Shown here: piece by piece, positions 10,692 through 21,169 of the stretch | Numbering within the stretch: the first letter of the stretch is position 1 | How the letters are laid out: the number at the start of each line of letters is the position of its first letter | NCBI GenBank assembly: GCA_036250225.1 | Contig: JAPZLL010000006.1 | Location: 1,054,001-1,118,000 of the forward strand | Length of the DNA: 64,000 nt | Reading direction: 5' to 3' | From: Cercophora sp. LCS_1 | Taxonomy: Eukaryota; Ascomycota; Sordariomycetes; Sordariales; Lasiosphaeriaceae | Position numbers and translations under genes: made by a program | The notes under the pieces: generated by a model | Seen by the model: only the letters and a program-made list of their open reading frames with translations | Told to the model about the DNA's origin: nothing | The model's database searches: none

Positions 10692-13600
10692 TTAATGCGT
10701 AATTCCCCTAACCGCCTGCAGCATAACGCCAAACATCAATCCTCTGGCCACCTCCTCTACCTGGAGACAGTCAAACAAACGGCCCAACGCATCGGCCGTG
10801 GCCGCTTGCCCCATAACGCCCATCAACGCTGCCGGAACGCCACTCTCAATCAATAGCTTCCTGGCCTTGACTCGGAGTTTCTCCTTCTCTTCCGCCGTGC
10901 TCTCTGCCGGCCACGCTGCTAGTTCCTCCTCGGTAGGCAGCGCATTCTCTCTTAGCTTTTTCAGGTGCGCCGCGAGGCCCGAATCTGCCGCATTCGCATC
11001 CAACGTGTTTTGAAGCATCGACTGGATGGAAAGAAGAGAGGGGTTGCCAGGACGCAAGAGGAACGACTTGGCCGCTGCTAGGAGGGTACGCCGAATGTTC
11101 CACGCTGAGGACAGGGTATATAGTTCGTTGATGACAGCAAAGAGAAGTTCAACCGCGACACGTGTTTCCTGCTCGGATAACTTAGAGTGTTGTTTAGCAG
11201 CCTTTGGTTGCGGAGGGGTGGCGGTTCGCACACCACTGAGGGCAGGCATCGTGAGAGAGCGGGAGTGGGAAGGGAAATCCTGCTGTGGCCGCGAACCCAT
11301 GGGGCTGAGAGGCGAGTAGTCGTCCGTCATGGCATCCGGAGGGGGAGGAAGGCGGAGACCCTCGAGGCTGAGGGCTGATGGGGAGCGAGGGGCTCGACTT
11401 GACGCGCGGCTGTTAGCACGGCTATTCTGGGCCGAGGCACGAGATCGACGTGATGTGTCGAACTCGAAATCGCCTTGAGATTGATGGCTTGGTCGGCGGT
11501 CCATTGGAGGATTCTTCCCCGGTTGGGTCGCAACCACGGATGACCTTTGGCTATCGAGACTGTCGCGTGTCCTGCGCCCGCCATTGAGAGACACAGTGCT
11601 CTCCGCGCGTGGGAGACTGGATATCGAAAGCCGACTAGCAGCGGTGACATCTTGAAGGGGCGCCGAGGGCGGTGGTGGAGTCGCAGCCGGAACCGGAGCC
11701 GGGGCGGCGGGCGCAGGCTTCCGCTGTCCGATGCCGATGTTGCCAAGCACGCCCGTAACGCCCCCGACAACGGCCTTGGAGCCCTCCACAGGGGCACTGG
11801 TCAAGACATCAAACACGTTCTTGCCAATCTTCTCGAAAGCTTGGAAGCCGAGCTTCGGGCCTCCTGCGGTGGGAACATTGTCCCTCTCCAAGAACTTCTT
11901 CAGCCCTTCACTTTCCGCAAGACTTGGATGGAGGCAAGCCTCTCGGAGATACCGCTCCAGTTCGGCGCGCAAAGACGTCCTTGTGTGCGCCTTCCACACC
12001 GGCAGGGCGTTGAACTGTTCCGTGAAAGTCGTTGTGCCCGAAATAGTGGCTATCCGGCGCAGCACTTCATGGAGGGTTTCAAAATCGCTATATTTCCTGA
12101 CAATCATCCACCCAGGGTATACAGTTGTGGCGGGTTCAATCTGCACGAGATAATCCCACGTTGGCTTGGCTTTGACTCGACCCCCGGGTTCGTCAAGCAC
12201 TGTGATTGTTGCTCGGTGTAAAGTCAACGGCGGAGGCTTGCGAGGTGATTCATCGCCAGCATCAGCTCCCTCTGACGCTGGCGGGACGATCTGGTCGAAG
12301 CTTGTAAACTGTGAGTTCCTGTCGCTCTGTGGTGGCGGTGGTGGAGGGGATGGCTCTTGGACGATAGACCCCTGGGTGGAAAGTGGCGTCAAGGGCGTGG
12401 GGATGTTGTCGTTTTTGCTGGAAGAGCAGTCGCTGTGCGTTGACAACTGAGAATTCATGGTGTCCTTGCGGATATCCAGCTCATCGGCATTACGCTTGAA
12501 TGCACTCGCCAGCCTCTCTGAGGCTTCCGATTCGCTTCTCACATGACAAGGCGCTCGTCCACTCTCTGCCGCTGGACCTGACTCTGCGAGGCTTTCCAGG
12601 GAGACTTTGGATCTCCGTGCATCCTCGTCCGCAATCATCCTGTTGAGTCGCTTGACCTCTTCCATGGCTTCGAGCTCTTCTTCGGCCTTGCTAAGCTTTT
12701 TCTTGTGGGACATGGCTTCCTTACGGCGTGCCCTCTCCTGGTCCAGGGAATTCCGGTTTCCTTTTGTCAGGCCAATGTTGCCGACGTTGCCATCCAGATC
12801 GGCAAAAACAACCTCAGAGCGCTGCATTCCCACGTCGATTGCGTGGTTGAAGTCGGGCTCGCCGGCCTCAAGAAGGTAGACAATCCACGAGTTGATCCAC
12901 TCGGCCTTGGAGCATTTTTGAAGCGTTGTCTCCAGAATAACGCCAGCCAGAATCTCTCGTAAGAAAACCCTAGCGGGGTCACAGTCGTATGTTTGCCGCT
13001 CAAGAAAGCCTAGCAGGTCTTCCGCCACCATTCTGAATTTTCCAGATTGCTGCCTCTGATTCAACAAGCTTGCCATGTTTGAGTCCGGATGTGCGGCCAA
13101 GTATTCGTAAATGGCATCCGCGGCTGACGTGTTAGAGTCGGAGGGCAGCCCTTCGAATACGTTGGAAAGCTCGGAAAAGAAGACAATGACAATGGACGAA
13201 GAGTTCGTGAGGAAGTCGAGAAACGCGTCTGCCGGTCGCTTCCTGCTTAGGTGACTCGAAATCGTAGTGATGAACGACACGAGGGTCTTCCGGCAGGCCA
13301 GTGGGAAGAACTTGTCAGACGGCACAATGGGGGAATACCACCACCTGACGTAGTCCCTGACAACTGCCTCCACGAGCTCGGTGAGAGCCTCCCGGGTCTC
13401 TGGTTGGAAATCATCAAAACTACGCGTCAACGCGTCGTCTGGCTGATCGTCTGGGGCATTCTCCTTTTTTGAGTTCTTGTTCGCCTCGAGCAGCCGGGCA
13501 AGAACGTCGAGTCCTCTCTCTCCTCGCACAACTCGCGCAACCTCCGCATTTCTTTGCTCCCATTGTATGAATACCATAACCCCTCCAAATGCGCCGATCA

Positions 13601-13847
13601 AAAGAAGGCCGACTTGACCGAGAATGAAATAGGTCAAGGCGGCCAGGCCCACAGCAACTCCGCCGAGTGTCCCAGGCGTAGCCGTTGCCAGAAACTGCAG
13701 CACTCTTGTCGTGAGGTCCTCGTCGCTATTCGGGTTCTTGACCTCCGGAACGTCTAATGTTCTCTCAGCCTTTTCCCTGCTCGGTATTGGGTCCGCAATC
13801 GCATCGGCCGACGGGGACTCGACTTGTGGTATTCGGGGTTCTTCCAT
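10692..13847 (-). CDS. PXA-PX-nexin-C sorting nexin (Mdm1/SNX13-related)
   Basis: Single exon, 1051 residues. In order: two adjacent hydrophobic helices (about 62-96) forming a membrane hairpin; a PXA domain (about 145-330) including the VRDYVRWWYSPIV block; a charged coiled-coil segment (about 365-415); a Ser/Pro-rich linker; a PX domain (about 546-655) with the phosphoinositide-binding RKYSDF motif at 584-589; a long disordered region; and a nexin C-terminal domain (about 895-1051). The family tethers ER to vacuole/lysosome membranes and lipid droplets. Unlike yeast Mdm1 and animal SNX13, I see no RGS domain between PXA and PX; the linker is coiled coil and low complexity. ER anchoring by the N-terminal hairpin is inferred from the family. 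The ATG at 13847 is the first in frame, in a promoter shared with the divergent SUB1-type gene. Confidence 0.88.
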   Translation of the reverse strand: MEEPRIPQVESPSADAIADPIPSREKAERTLDVPEVKNPNSDEDLTTRVLQFLATATPGTLGGVAVGLAALTYFILGQVGLLLIGAFGGVMVFIQWEQRNAEVARVVRGERGLDVLARLLEANKNSKKENAPDDQPDDALTRSFDDFQPETREALTELVEAVVRDYVRWWYSPIVPSDKFFPLACRKTLVSFITTISSHLSRKRPADAFLDFLTNSSSIVIVFFSELSNVFEGLPSDSNTSAADAIYEYLAAHPDSNMASLLNQRQQSGKFRMVAEDLLGFLERQTYDCDPARVFLREILAGVILETTLQKCSKAEWINSWIVYLLEAGEPDFNHAIDVGMQRSEVVFADLDGNVGNIGLTKGNRNSLDQERARRKEAMSHKKKLSKAEEELEAMEEVKRLNRMIADEDARRSKVSLESLAESGPAAESGRAPCHVRSESEASERLASAFKRNADELDIRKDTMNSQLSTHSDCSSSKNDNIPTPLTPLSTQGSIVQEPSPPPPPPQSDRNSQFTSFDQIVPPASEGADAGDESPRKPPPLTLHRATITVLDEPGGRVKAKPTWDYLVQIEPATTVYPGWMIVRKYSDFETLHEVLRRIATISGTTTFTEQFNALPVWKAHTRTSLRAELERYLREACLHPSLAESEGLKKFLERDNVPTAGGPKLGFQAFEKIGKNVFDVLTSAPVEGSKAVVGGVTGVLGNIGIGQRKPAPAAPAPVPAATPPPPSAPLQDVTAASRLSISSLPRAESTVSLNGGRRTRDSLDSQRSSVVATQPGKNPPMDRRPSHQSQGDFEFDTSRRSRASAQNSRANSRASSRAPRSPSALSLEGLRLPPPPDAMTDDYSPLSPMGSRPQQDFPSHSRSLTMPALSGVRTATPPQPKAAKQHSKLSEQETRVAVELLFAVINELYTLSSAWNIRRTLLAAAKSFLLRPGNPSLLSIQSMLQNTLDANAADSGLAAHLKKLRENALPTEEELAAWPAESTAEEKEKLRVKARKLLIESGVPAALMGVMGQAATADALGRLFDCLQVEEVARGLMFGVMLQAVRGITH

Positions 13848-14750
13848 CTCGTCAACACGGCGCGTTCACTGTGCGCATTCCCTCTTCTCTGCTCAAATTG
13901 ACCGTTGCTCGCCTAGCGTAACATGAACTCGTTGAAACAATAGTGCCGACGATTTTGAGGAAATGTAATCCGGGCGGCGTGGGACGGACTGTCGTGGCTC
14001 GGTTTCGGAGTTGCGGAAATCCTGCTGTGTTGCGGTGTGTAAGCTGCAGGCGCCAGCGTCGCCAGCGCCGGCAAACAGTTCTGACAAGAATTGAGAACGT
14101 TAAATATGCGAATTGGGGTCGTAGAGGTCGTAAGTATGCGTAAAAAGGGCAATCGTTCGTCTGGCAATTGTTCAGGGTGGAATTCGTTTCGACTTGTCCC
14201 CGGATCGTCCGATCCCCCCAACCGCTATTTTTCAGAGGGGGGGGGGCAAGCCCCAACAAAAAAGAAGTACACAAGATGATCAGGACACCTTTACCCGAGC
14301 TACACAGGGGAAATAAACCTATCTAGACCCTCAGATACTAAGAGTGTGTCTTTTTAACTCTATTTAAACAACTGATGATGGAACTCTTGCCATAAAGTCA
14401 GAGTAAAATTCCTCTCTGCTGCGCCCGGTACATTACGTCCCTGGTGACCCCAGCGGGTTCCCTATGCCCCTGGACGGACTGATCCCCAGGAAAACACTAA
14501 ACATGAACATGACTGGTCTCCACATTGCACTTCAGGTGGGGTCTTCAATTTACAGCGCGGGCGCCGTCCTAGGTTCGCGGCAGCACGAAATCGGTTGGTA
14601 ACCCCACTTGGCACGTGATCGCGCGCCTCAGAGTTGACGTGCAGGCGATTGCTCCCATCGTGTGGGTCTTTTAGATCGCGGTGCACTTTCACTTTATACT
14701 CTTTCTGTCACGAAGTGTCTAGTTGTGCGACGAACACCATTTCGCCCAAG
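13848..14750. promoter_or_regulatory. Divergent promoter region, sorting nexin / SUB1
   Basis: About 900 bp between two divergent start codons (13847 minus, 14751 plus). It includes a G-run (14236-14246) and an AT-richer centre around 14330-14370. No ORF or RNA gene is supported here. Confidence 0.5.
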
Positions 14751-15357
14751 ATGCCGAAGAGACGTCAAGTTGACGACGGCAGCGACGATGGCTCGCCGCC
14801 TCCCATCTCAAAGAAGGCCAAGGGAGACAGAGCCTCAGTCAAGAACCCCGCCAAATCCGTTGGCGAGCTGTCCAATGGCAAAGACGGCGATGGCAACGCC
14901 TACTGGGAGGTAAGTGCCCCCAGAACCCTGCAGTTTTACACGCATCTCACACAATTTAATCCACAGATTGGCAACAAGCGTCGCGTTGGTGTTTCCCAGT
15001 TCAACAGGACCACACTTGTGAATATTCGCGAGTACTACGAGGCTGGCGGCGAGCTCAAGCCTGGCAAGAAGGTACTGCTTATGCTTCATTTTTTTTTTGG
15101 TGTTTTCTTATCTCTAACGTGGTCAGGGCATCTCACTGTCTATTGACCAATACAAAGCTCTCCTCAAGGCTATCCCAGCCCTGAATGAGGAGCTCCGCGC
15201 CCAAGGTCACGAGATTGGCGATTCGGAGCCATCGGCAAACGGTTCGGCTGACGGCGGCGCTCTCCTCGCATCACCCAAGAAGGACAAGTTGAGAAAGAAG
15301 ACCAAGAAACTCAACATTGAAGTCACTAGCGACGAGGATGACGGGGATGATGAGTAG
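14751..15357 (+). CDS. SUB1: PC4/Sub1-type transcriptional coactivator
   Basis: Three exons, 14751-14909, 14967-15071 and 15127-15357, give 164 residues. The introns (57 and 55 nt) have GTAAGT and GTACTG donors and CAG acceptors, and splicing is exactly in phase. The N-terminus is basic and nuclear-type (MPKRRQ...SKKAKGD). The spliced centre, from YWEIGNKRRVGVSQF through LVNIREYYE and LKPGKKGISLS, is the PC4 single-stranded-DNA-binding fold. The C-terminus is Ser/Asp/Glu-rich with a Lys cluster. PC4/Sub1 binds melted promoter DNA and RNA polymerase II/TFIIB, supporting initiation, elongation and genome stability in the nucleus. I chose ATG 14751 because upstream in-frame sequence lacks family similarity and this ATG (CAAGATG) begins the typical basic N-terminus. 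Confidence 0.92.
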
Positions 15358-15924
15358 AATTCAATCCTCAAGAGGGCCATAGCCCAATCGGGCAGTCAGT
15401 GGCTTTCTGGTGGCTCGCCGTATGACGGTTGACGACTTTGTGCTTTGGCTTTGGTGTAGCGCACCTCGTTTCCTTCTACTCATGTAATCACGATACTGCT
15501 GTAATTGGGTCGGTTTGGGGATGGGCATCTGGCGCAGGGACTGGTTTTCTAGCTTGTACAAATCGGCGATAAGGCGCTCTAGGAGGCGCGATGAAAGTTG
15601 ACTTGTGAGCAGCCAAACAGTTTGCGACGTGAAGTTTCATGTGCGAGCGAAACCGATCATTTTCTCCCCCACGTTTGAGTCCAGAGATCTCTATCACCCA
15701 CAGCTGACGTCTTCAAGGCACATGCATATCCCGGGAACAGCTTGAGCTGATTACGTTCCACGAAGCGTTATCTTCATGGATCATACGAACAGCCCACGCA
15801 GCAATGCACTCAACGTCCCACCAATCACCAGTCGCCTCATATCAAGACACCGCCTCGGGCTCGACATATGGCCATTATATGAAGTCCGAGATGCCCGGTC
15901 TAATGCCTTGAGTGAAGGTCAAAA
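15358..15924. other. Intergenic interval SUB1 - GNAT
   Basis: About 570 bp with no supported ORF. It holds the 3' UTR of the SUB1-type gene and the promoter of the acetyltransferase gene. Confidence 0.45.
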
Positions 15925-16551
15925 ATGCCTTTTGAAAAAACACTCGAAAATGCCTGGCGCAGCGACCGCCTCGTCTACCGCGCCATGGAGGAAGACGCCC
16001 AAGATAAAGCTTATGTCTTTACTCTGAATGACGGCGAGCCGTCAGGCATGGCTATGGTCAGTCCTCGATTGCTTGCGCCGGGTGACAGACCCACGGCGGA
16101 AGCCATTTACAAATGGGGACAGGACGCCGTCCTCTGCGTGTTTATATGTCTTCCCCTGCAACCTGGGGACGCTTTATCAAGACCGAAGCCGATTGGAATC
16201 CTAACACTGACTCGGAGGGGCCAAACGGGACCACAGCATCGAAACGCGATGCTGTGTATTACAATTGGAAAGGAATATCGACGGCAAGGCTACGGAACCG
16301 AAGCTATCAACTGGGCGCTCGACTGGGCATTCTTGAGGGCTAATCTGCATCGAGTCGGTTTAACGGTGTTCGGCTATAACCCGGGGGCAAAAACGCTGTA
16401 TGAGAAGTTGGGATTCGTCCAGGAGGGGAGGGAGAGGGATGCGCTGTGGTTTGAGCGGAAGTGGTATGATTTGTTTACAATGGGCATTTTGGAAGCCGAA
16501 TGGGAGGCCTTGAGAAAGGGCAATCGTGTCAAATGGTATAAGAAAGGCTGA
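15925..16551 (+). CDS. GNAT family N-acetyltransferase (RimJ/RimL-like)
   Basis: Single exon, 208 residues. It opens with MPFEKTLENAWRSDRLVYRA, typical of fungal RimJ/RimL-like GNATs. The acetyl-CoA pyrophosphate-binding loop is EYRRQGYGTEAINWA (Q/RxxGxG/A, about residues 119-133), followed by ALDWAFLRANLHRVGL and then TLYEKLGFVQEGRERDALWF, the conserved motif B. A C-terminal LFTMGILEAEWEALR helix completes the family pattern. Such enzymes acetylate small amines, amino acids or protein N-termini; the substrate is unknown. No introns are needed and length is normal. The gene is co-directional with the 5-oxoprolinase gene 420 bp downstream, which has its own TATA element, so co-transcription is unlikely. 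Confidence 0.85.
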   Translation: MPFEKTLENAWRSDRLVYRAMEEDAQDKAYVFTLNDGEPSGMAMVSPRLLAPGDRPTAEAIYKWGQDAVLCVFICLPLQPGDALSRPKPIGILTLTRRGQTGPQHRNAMLCITIGKEYRRQGYGTEAINWALDWAFLRANLHRVGLTVFGYNPGAKTLYEKLGFVQEGRERDALWFERKWYDLFTMGILEAEWEALRKGNRVKWYKKG

Positions 16552-16840
16552 GAGCCGCGCGGTCGCGATCGGGGCCCGGTTGCGGTTGTAAAAGACTTGT
16601 GACGGTGGCGCCGTTGATCGGGCTTGATTCCCGACGATCAGCAATGTGGGGTAGCTTTGGTGGGGTGCGGCGACCGATTGAACCGCCAGAGGCCACAGGA
16701 CATGACGACAATGCGCTCAAATACTGAAGATGAATGAGATGATTAACAGTGCGCCTCGTTGCCCATTGCGTCTTTCAGCCTGACGATTCTTCATTCCGTC
16801 GCTGTTCTGTCCCTGTCTCACTTGCTGAGCTACTCTCTCT

Positions 16841-16848
16841 TATATACC
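16841..16848 (+). promoter_or_regulatory. TATA element of the 5-oxoprolinase gene
   Basis: TATATACC at 16841-16848, about 125 bp upstream of the ATG, sits in a CT-rich stretch and is followed by an A-rich leader (AAAACAAAACAAAATGG) typical of efficiently translated fungal mRNAs. Confidence 0.5.
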
Positions 16849-16972
16849 CCATCACCAAGTGTCTCCCTCTCCACCAGACGTCACTCACTCACACTCAAAC
16901 TTAAACCACAAACGCAGCCTACAGCACTGAGATACCCAAACAAGGCAACCATCCCCAGAAAAACAAAACAAA

Positions 16973-19900
16973 ATGGGCTCCAAATCTCCCCAAAAAGAGC
17001 GTGGAATCCGCATTGCCATCGACCGCGGCGGCACCTTCACAGATTGCGTCGGCAACTACCAAGGCGAAGACGTCGTCATCAAGCTCCTCTCAGAAGACCC
17101 AGCAAACTACAGCGATGCGCCCCTCGAGGCCATTCGCCGCGTCATGTCGCACTTCCTGAAGCAGGACATCCCCCGCGGCCAGCCCCTCGACACCACCCAG
17201 ATCGATTCGATCCGCATGGGCACAACGGTGGCCACCAATGCCCTCCTCGAACGCAAGGGCGAGAAGATCGCCATGGTCGTGACCAAGGGGTTTAAAGACT
17301 GCCTCGTCATCGGCAACCAGTCCCGACCCAAGATCTTTGACCTGGCCATCCGAAAACCCGACGTACTTTACTCGACCGTTATTGAGATCGATGAGCGCGT
17401 CACGCTAGAAGACTACGCCGAGGACCCGGAGAGGCACCTTACGAAAGTAGATGTCAAGGCTGGGACCGCCGAGGCCAAGGCAAGTGAGCTTGTCATGGGC
17501 CTGTCGGGCGAGACGGTGCGCATTCTGCGGCGTCCCGAGAGGGACGCCATCCGGGGTCGACTCCAAGAGATCTACGATAGCGGGATACGGAGTATAGCGG
17601 TCTGCTTGATGCATGCGTACACGTTCCCTGATCACGAAGCTCTTGTTGGTGAGGTTGCGCGTGAGATTGGGTTCAGTCACATCTCGTTGAGCCATGAGCT
17701 CATGCCGATGATTAAGCTTGTCTCGAGGGCTACTTCGGTATGCGCGGATGCGTATCTCACGCCGACGATCAAGAAATATATCTCAGGCTTTCAACAAGGG
17801 TTCGAAGGTGGTCTTGGGAGTGAGAGTGTGAAGCAAGGGGCGAGTCGAGGCGCCCGCTGCGAGTTTATGCAGAGCGACGGAGGCTTGGTGGACGTTGAAA
17901 AATTCACCGGCTTGAAGGCTATTCTGTCTGGCCCTGCTGGAGGCGTCGTCGGGTATGCGATCACATCATACGACGAGAAGACGAAGATACCGGTCATTGG
18001 GTTCGACATGGGCGGGACGAGCACCGATGTTTCTCGCTATGGAGAGGGGCGGTACGACCACACCTTTGAGACTACCACAGCCGGCGTTACGATTCAGTCA
18101 CCACAGTTGGATATCAACACCGTTGCAGCGGGTGGCGGTTCTATGCTCTTCTTCCGGAATGGGTTGTTTGTTGTCGGCCCTGACTCGGCGGGAGCGCACC
18201 CCGGACCGGCATGCTACCGAAAAGGGGGCCCCGCAACCGTGACTGATGCGAATCTATACCTCGGGAGGCTATTGCCGGAATTCTTCCCCAAAATCTTTGG
18301 GAAAAATGAGGATGAAGGGTTGGATTGGGAAGCCAGCAGGAAAGTGCTCCAGGACCTAACGGACCAGATCAACAAGGAGACGGGGAAGAACATGGACATC
18401 GATGAAGTCGCCTATGGGTTCCTCACGATTGCTAACGAGGCAATGACCCGGCCGATCAGGAGCATCACGGAGGCCAAGGGACATGACACCTCGAAGCACC
18501 GGTTGGCGACCTTTGGCGGCGCCGGTGGTCAACATGCTGTCGCTATTGCCGAGTCCCTTGGAATCAAGCAGATTCTCATCCATCGGTACTCCTCGGTTCT
18601 CTCAGCCTACGGCATGGCTCTCGCCGACGTCGTGGATGAGCGACAAGAACCCGACTCGTCCGTCTGGAAAGATGATGATGATGATGTCGTGACTGGTCTG
18701 AAGCAGAAGATGGAGGCGCTCAAGGAGAAGTCGCGCCAAGCGTTGCGGGACCAAGGGTTTGCGGACGAGGAGATTGTCTTTGAGGAGTACTTGAACATGA
18801 GGTACCGGGGAACCGAGTCTGCACTCATGATCATCAAGCCCGACACAGATGAGGGGCAGAAGTTGTACAGCGGAAACGACTGGGACTTTGCCAACGCATT
18901 TGTGAGGCAACATCGTTACGAGTTCGGCTTCACCCTCGACGAAAGAGACATCATTGTGGACGACGTTCGCGTGCGCGGAATTGGCAGGAGTTTCCAGTAT
19001 GAAGAGAAGTCTGTCGATGAGCAGCTCAAGAGTGTCGCCCGCCAGGAGGTCTTGGCGCAGAAGAAACACTCCGACGCCAAGGTATACTTTGACGGAGGTC
19101 GTTTGAGTACACCCATCTATAAACTCAGTGACTTGGACGTGGGGAACGTGGTTAAGGGGCCGGCGATGTTGGCGGACGGGACGCAAACGATTGTCGTGAC
19201 GCCAAAGTCGACTGCGCTCGTCCTGGAGACCCATGTGATCATTGACCTAAAGGAGGCTGACAAGGACAAGTATGACCCCTTTTGTGAGTTTTCAGGGCCT
19301 AGACTAACACAAGCCAGATCATCGGGATCACCCGAAGAGCGTGAAGTCGATCCGATCATGCTCAGCATCTTTGGCCACAGGTTCATGGCCATTGCCGAAC
19401 AGATGGGTAGGGCGCTCCAGAAGACGAGTGTCAGCACAAACGTCAAGGAGCGTCTCGACTTTTCATGCGCGATATTCGATTCTACTGGTGGGCTTGTCGC
19501 CAATGCTCCTCATCTTCCAGTCCATCTGGGTAAGTTCTTTACTCACTCAGTACATAGCCGAGCTAACCTTGACGCAGGATCCATGTCGACGTGTGTTCGG
19601 CGACAGGCCGAAATCTGGAAGGGGAAGCTCAAGAAGGGCGACGTCATTGCCTCGAACCATCCTTCCTACGGCGGCACCCATCTGCCAGATGTCACACTGA
19701 TCATGCCAGCTTTCGACGAGAAGGGAGAGAACATTCTCTTTTACGCCGCATCTCGGGCTCACCACGCAGATATTGGAGGTATTACAGCCGGCAGCATGCC
19801 TCCACACTCCAGAGAGCTTTACCAAGAGGGCACATCCATCAAGAGCGAAAAGCTTGTCAGCGAAGGTAGATTCAACGAGGAACGCGTGATCGAGCTCTTC

Positions 19901-21169
19901 TACAAAGAGCCAGCTCAATACCCCGGGTGTAGCGGGACGCGGTGCTTAGCAGACAACATCAACGACCTGCGCGCCCAGGTTTCCGCTGACCAAAAGGGCA
20001 TTTCGCTCATCGAGAGCCTCATCGAAGAGTATGGCGAGGAGACCGTCCAATTCTACATGCTCTCAATCCAAAACAACGCTGAATTCCAAGTCCGCAAACT
20101 CCTCAAGGCCGTCTCTAAGCGCTTCGAAGGCCAGGATCTTTCTGCAGTTGATTTCATGGATGACGGCAGCCCCATCCGCCTCAAGGTTACCATCGACGCA
20201 GACAAAGGCGAAGCAATCTTTGACTTTTCGGGCACCGGCCCCGAAGTGTACGCCAACATCAACGCACCGGCAGCAATCTCATACAGCGCCATCATCTATG
20301 CCCTGCGCTGCATGATCTCGGAAGACATCCCCCTCAACCAGGGCTGCCTCAAGCCCATCACCGTCAAGATCCCACCCAAGAGTCTCCTCGACCCTTCGGA
20401 CAATGCAGCTGTTGTCGGTGGCAACGTCCTCACCAGCCAGCGCATCACAGACGTCATCTTCAAGGCCTTCCAGGCCTGCGCCGCCAGCCAGGGCTGCTGC
20501 AACAATCTGACATTCGGCTTCGGCGGCAACGTCACCGGCCAGACAGAGGTCAAAGGCTTTGGGTACTACGAGACCATCGCAGGTGGAAGCGGCGCCGGTC
20601 CGACGTGGGAGGGCACCGACGGTGTGCACGTGCACATGACCAACACGAGAATCACAGACTCGGAGGTCTTTGAGCGCAGATATCCCGTTTTGCTCCGGGA
20701 GTTTTCGATCCGCAAGGGATCCGGTGGAAAGGGACAACACCGCGGTGGCGATGGTGTCGTCCGCGATATCGAGTTCCGCATCCCGGTGCAGGTGTCCATT
20801 CTCAGCGAACGCCGCGTCTACAGACCCTATGGTCTTGCTGGCGGTGAGGATGCCGAGTGCGGATTGAACTTGTGGGTCAGGAGGGTGAAGAAGGCAAAGT
20901 GGGAGACGAGCTTGAGGCGGCTGCAGGATGGCAGGGGCGGAGAGGATGATGATGATGAAGAGACCGAGATTGAGGAGCGGTATATCAATCTGGGCGCGAA
21001 GAATAGCGCGCCCATGAAGGCTGGAGATCGCATCATTGTGCAGACGCCCGGTGGTGGTGGGTGGGGGCGAGTTGGCGAGGAGAAGGTTAGTGGTACGAGG
21101 CCGGACCCGACGGAGGGGTGGAAGAAGGGGTCGCATGCTGCGAGGGAGGAGGCTGCTTTGCAGGTGTAA
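16973..21169 (+). CDS. OXP1: ATP-dependent 5-oxoprolinase
   Basis: Three exons, 16973-19269, 19318-19529 and 19578-21169 (1366 residues), the full length of fungal 5-oxoprolinases. The N-terminal half is the hydantoinase A/oxoprolinase ATPase fold: IAIDRGGTFTD near residue 14, a GTTVATNALLERKGE block, GFDMGGTSTDVSRY, and a GGGS phosphate loop. The C-terminal half is hydantoinase B: VDPIMLSIFGHRFMAIAEQM, KTSVSTNVKERLDFS, SNHPSYGGTHLPD, and a terminal PGGGGWG. The enzyme hydrolyses 5-oxo-L-proline to glutamate at the cost of ATP in the cytosolic gamma-glutamyl/glutathione cycle. Both introns are 48 nt, in phase and free of stops, so unspliced mRNA also reads through. Splicing is preferred: the second restores HLPVHLGSMSTCVRRQ, and the first has an ACTAAC branch point. 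Confidence 0.93.
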   Translation: MGSKSPQKERGIRIAIDRGGTFTDCVGNYQGEDVVIKLLSEDPANYSDAPLEAIRRVMSHFLKQDIPRGQPLDTTQIDSIRMGTTVATNALLERKGEKIAMVVTKGFKDCLVIGNQSRPKIFDLAIRKPDVLYSTVIEIDERVTLEDYAEDPERHLTKVDVKAGTAEAKASELVMGLSGETVRILRRPERDAIRGRLQEIYDSGIRSIAVCLMHAYTFPDHEALVGEVAREIGFSHISLSHELMPMIKLVSRATSVCADAYLTPTIKKYISGFQQGFEGGLGSESVKQGASRGARCEFMQSDGGLVDVEKFTGLKAILSGPAGGVVGYAITSYDEKTKIPVIGFDMGGTSTDVSRYGEGRYDHTFETTTAGVTIQSPQLDINTVAAGGGSMLFFRNGLFVVGPDSAGAHPGPACYRKGGPATVTDANLYLGRLLPEFFPKIFGKNEDEGLDWEASRKVLQDLTDQINKETGKNMDIDEVAYGFLTIANEAMTRPIRSITEAKGHDTSKHRLATFGGAGGQHAVAIAESLGIKQILIHRYSSVLSAYGMALADVVDERQEPDSSVWKDDDDDVVTGLKQKMEALKEKSRQALRDQGFADEEIVFEEYLNMRYRGTESALMIIKPDTDEGQKLYSGNDWDFANAFVRQHRYEFGFTLDERDIIVDDVRVRGIGRSFQYEEKSVDEQLKSVARQEVLAQKKHSDAKVYFDGGRLSTPIYKLSDLDVGNVVKGPAMLADGTQTIVVTPKSTALVLETHVIIDLKEADKDKYDPFCEFSGPRLTQARSSGSPEEREVDPIMLSIFGHRFMAIAEQMGRALQKTSVSTNVKERLDFSCAIFDSTGGLVANAPHLPVHLGKFFTHSVHSRANLDAGSMSTCVRRQAEIWKGKLKKGDVIASNHPSYGGTHLPDVTLIMPAFDEKGENILFYAASRAHHADIGGITAGSMPPHSRELYQEGTSIKSEKLVSEGRFNEERVIELFYKEPAQYPGCSGTRCLADNINDLRAQVSADQKGISLIESLIEEYGEETVQFYMLSIQNNAEFQVRKLLKAVSKRFEGQDLSAVDFMDDGSPIRLKVTIDADKGEAIFDFSGTGPEVYANINAPAAISYSAIIYALRCMISEDIPLNQGCLKPITVKIPPKSLLDPSDNAAVVGGNVLTSQRITDVIFKAFQACAASQGCCNNLTFGFGGNVTGQTEVKGFGYYETIAGGSGAGPTWEGTDGVHVHMTNTRITDSEVFERRYPVLLREFSIRKGSGGKGQHRGGDGVVRDIEFRIPVQVSILSERRVYRPYGLAGGEDAECGLNLWVRRVKKAKWETSLRRLQDGRGGEDDDDEETEIEERYINLGAKNSAPMKAGDRIIVQTPGGGGWGRVGEEKVSGTRPDPTEGWKKGSHAAREEAALQV

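Noticed and set aside
19284..19317. 34-nt OXP1 intron starting at GTGAGT
   Set aside because: Too short and breaks the frame; the donor at 19270 (GTATGA) gives a 48-nt in-phase intron with the same acceptor.
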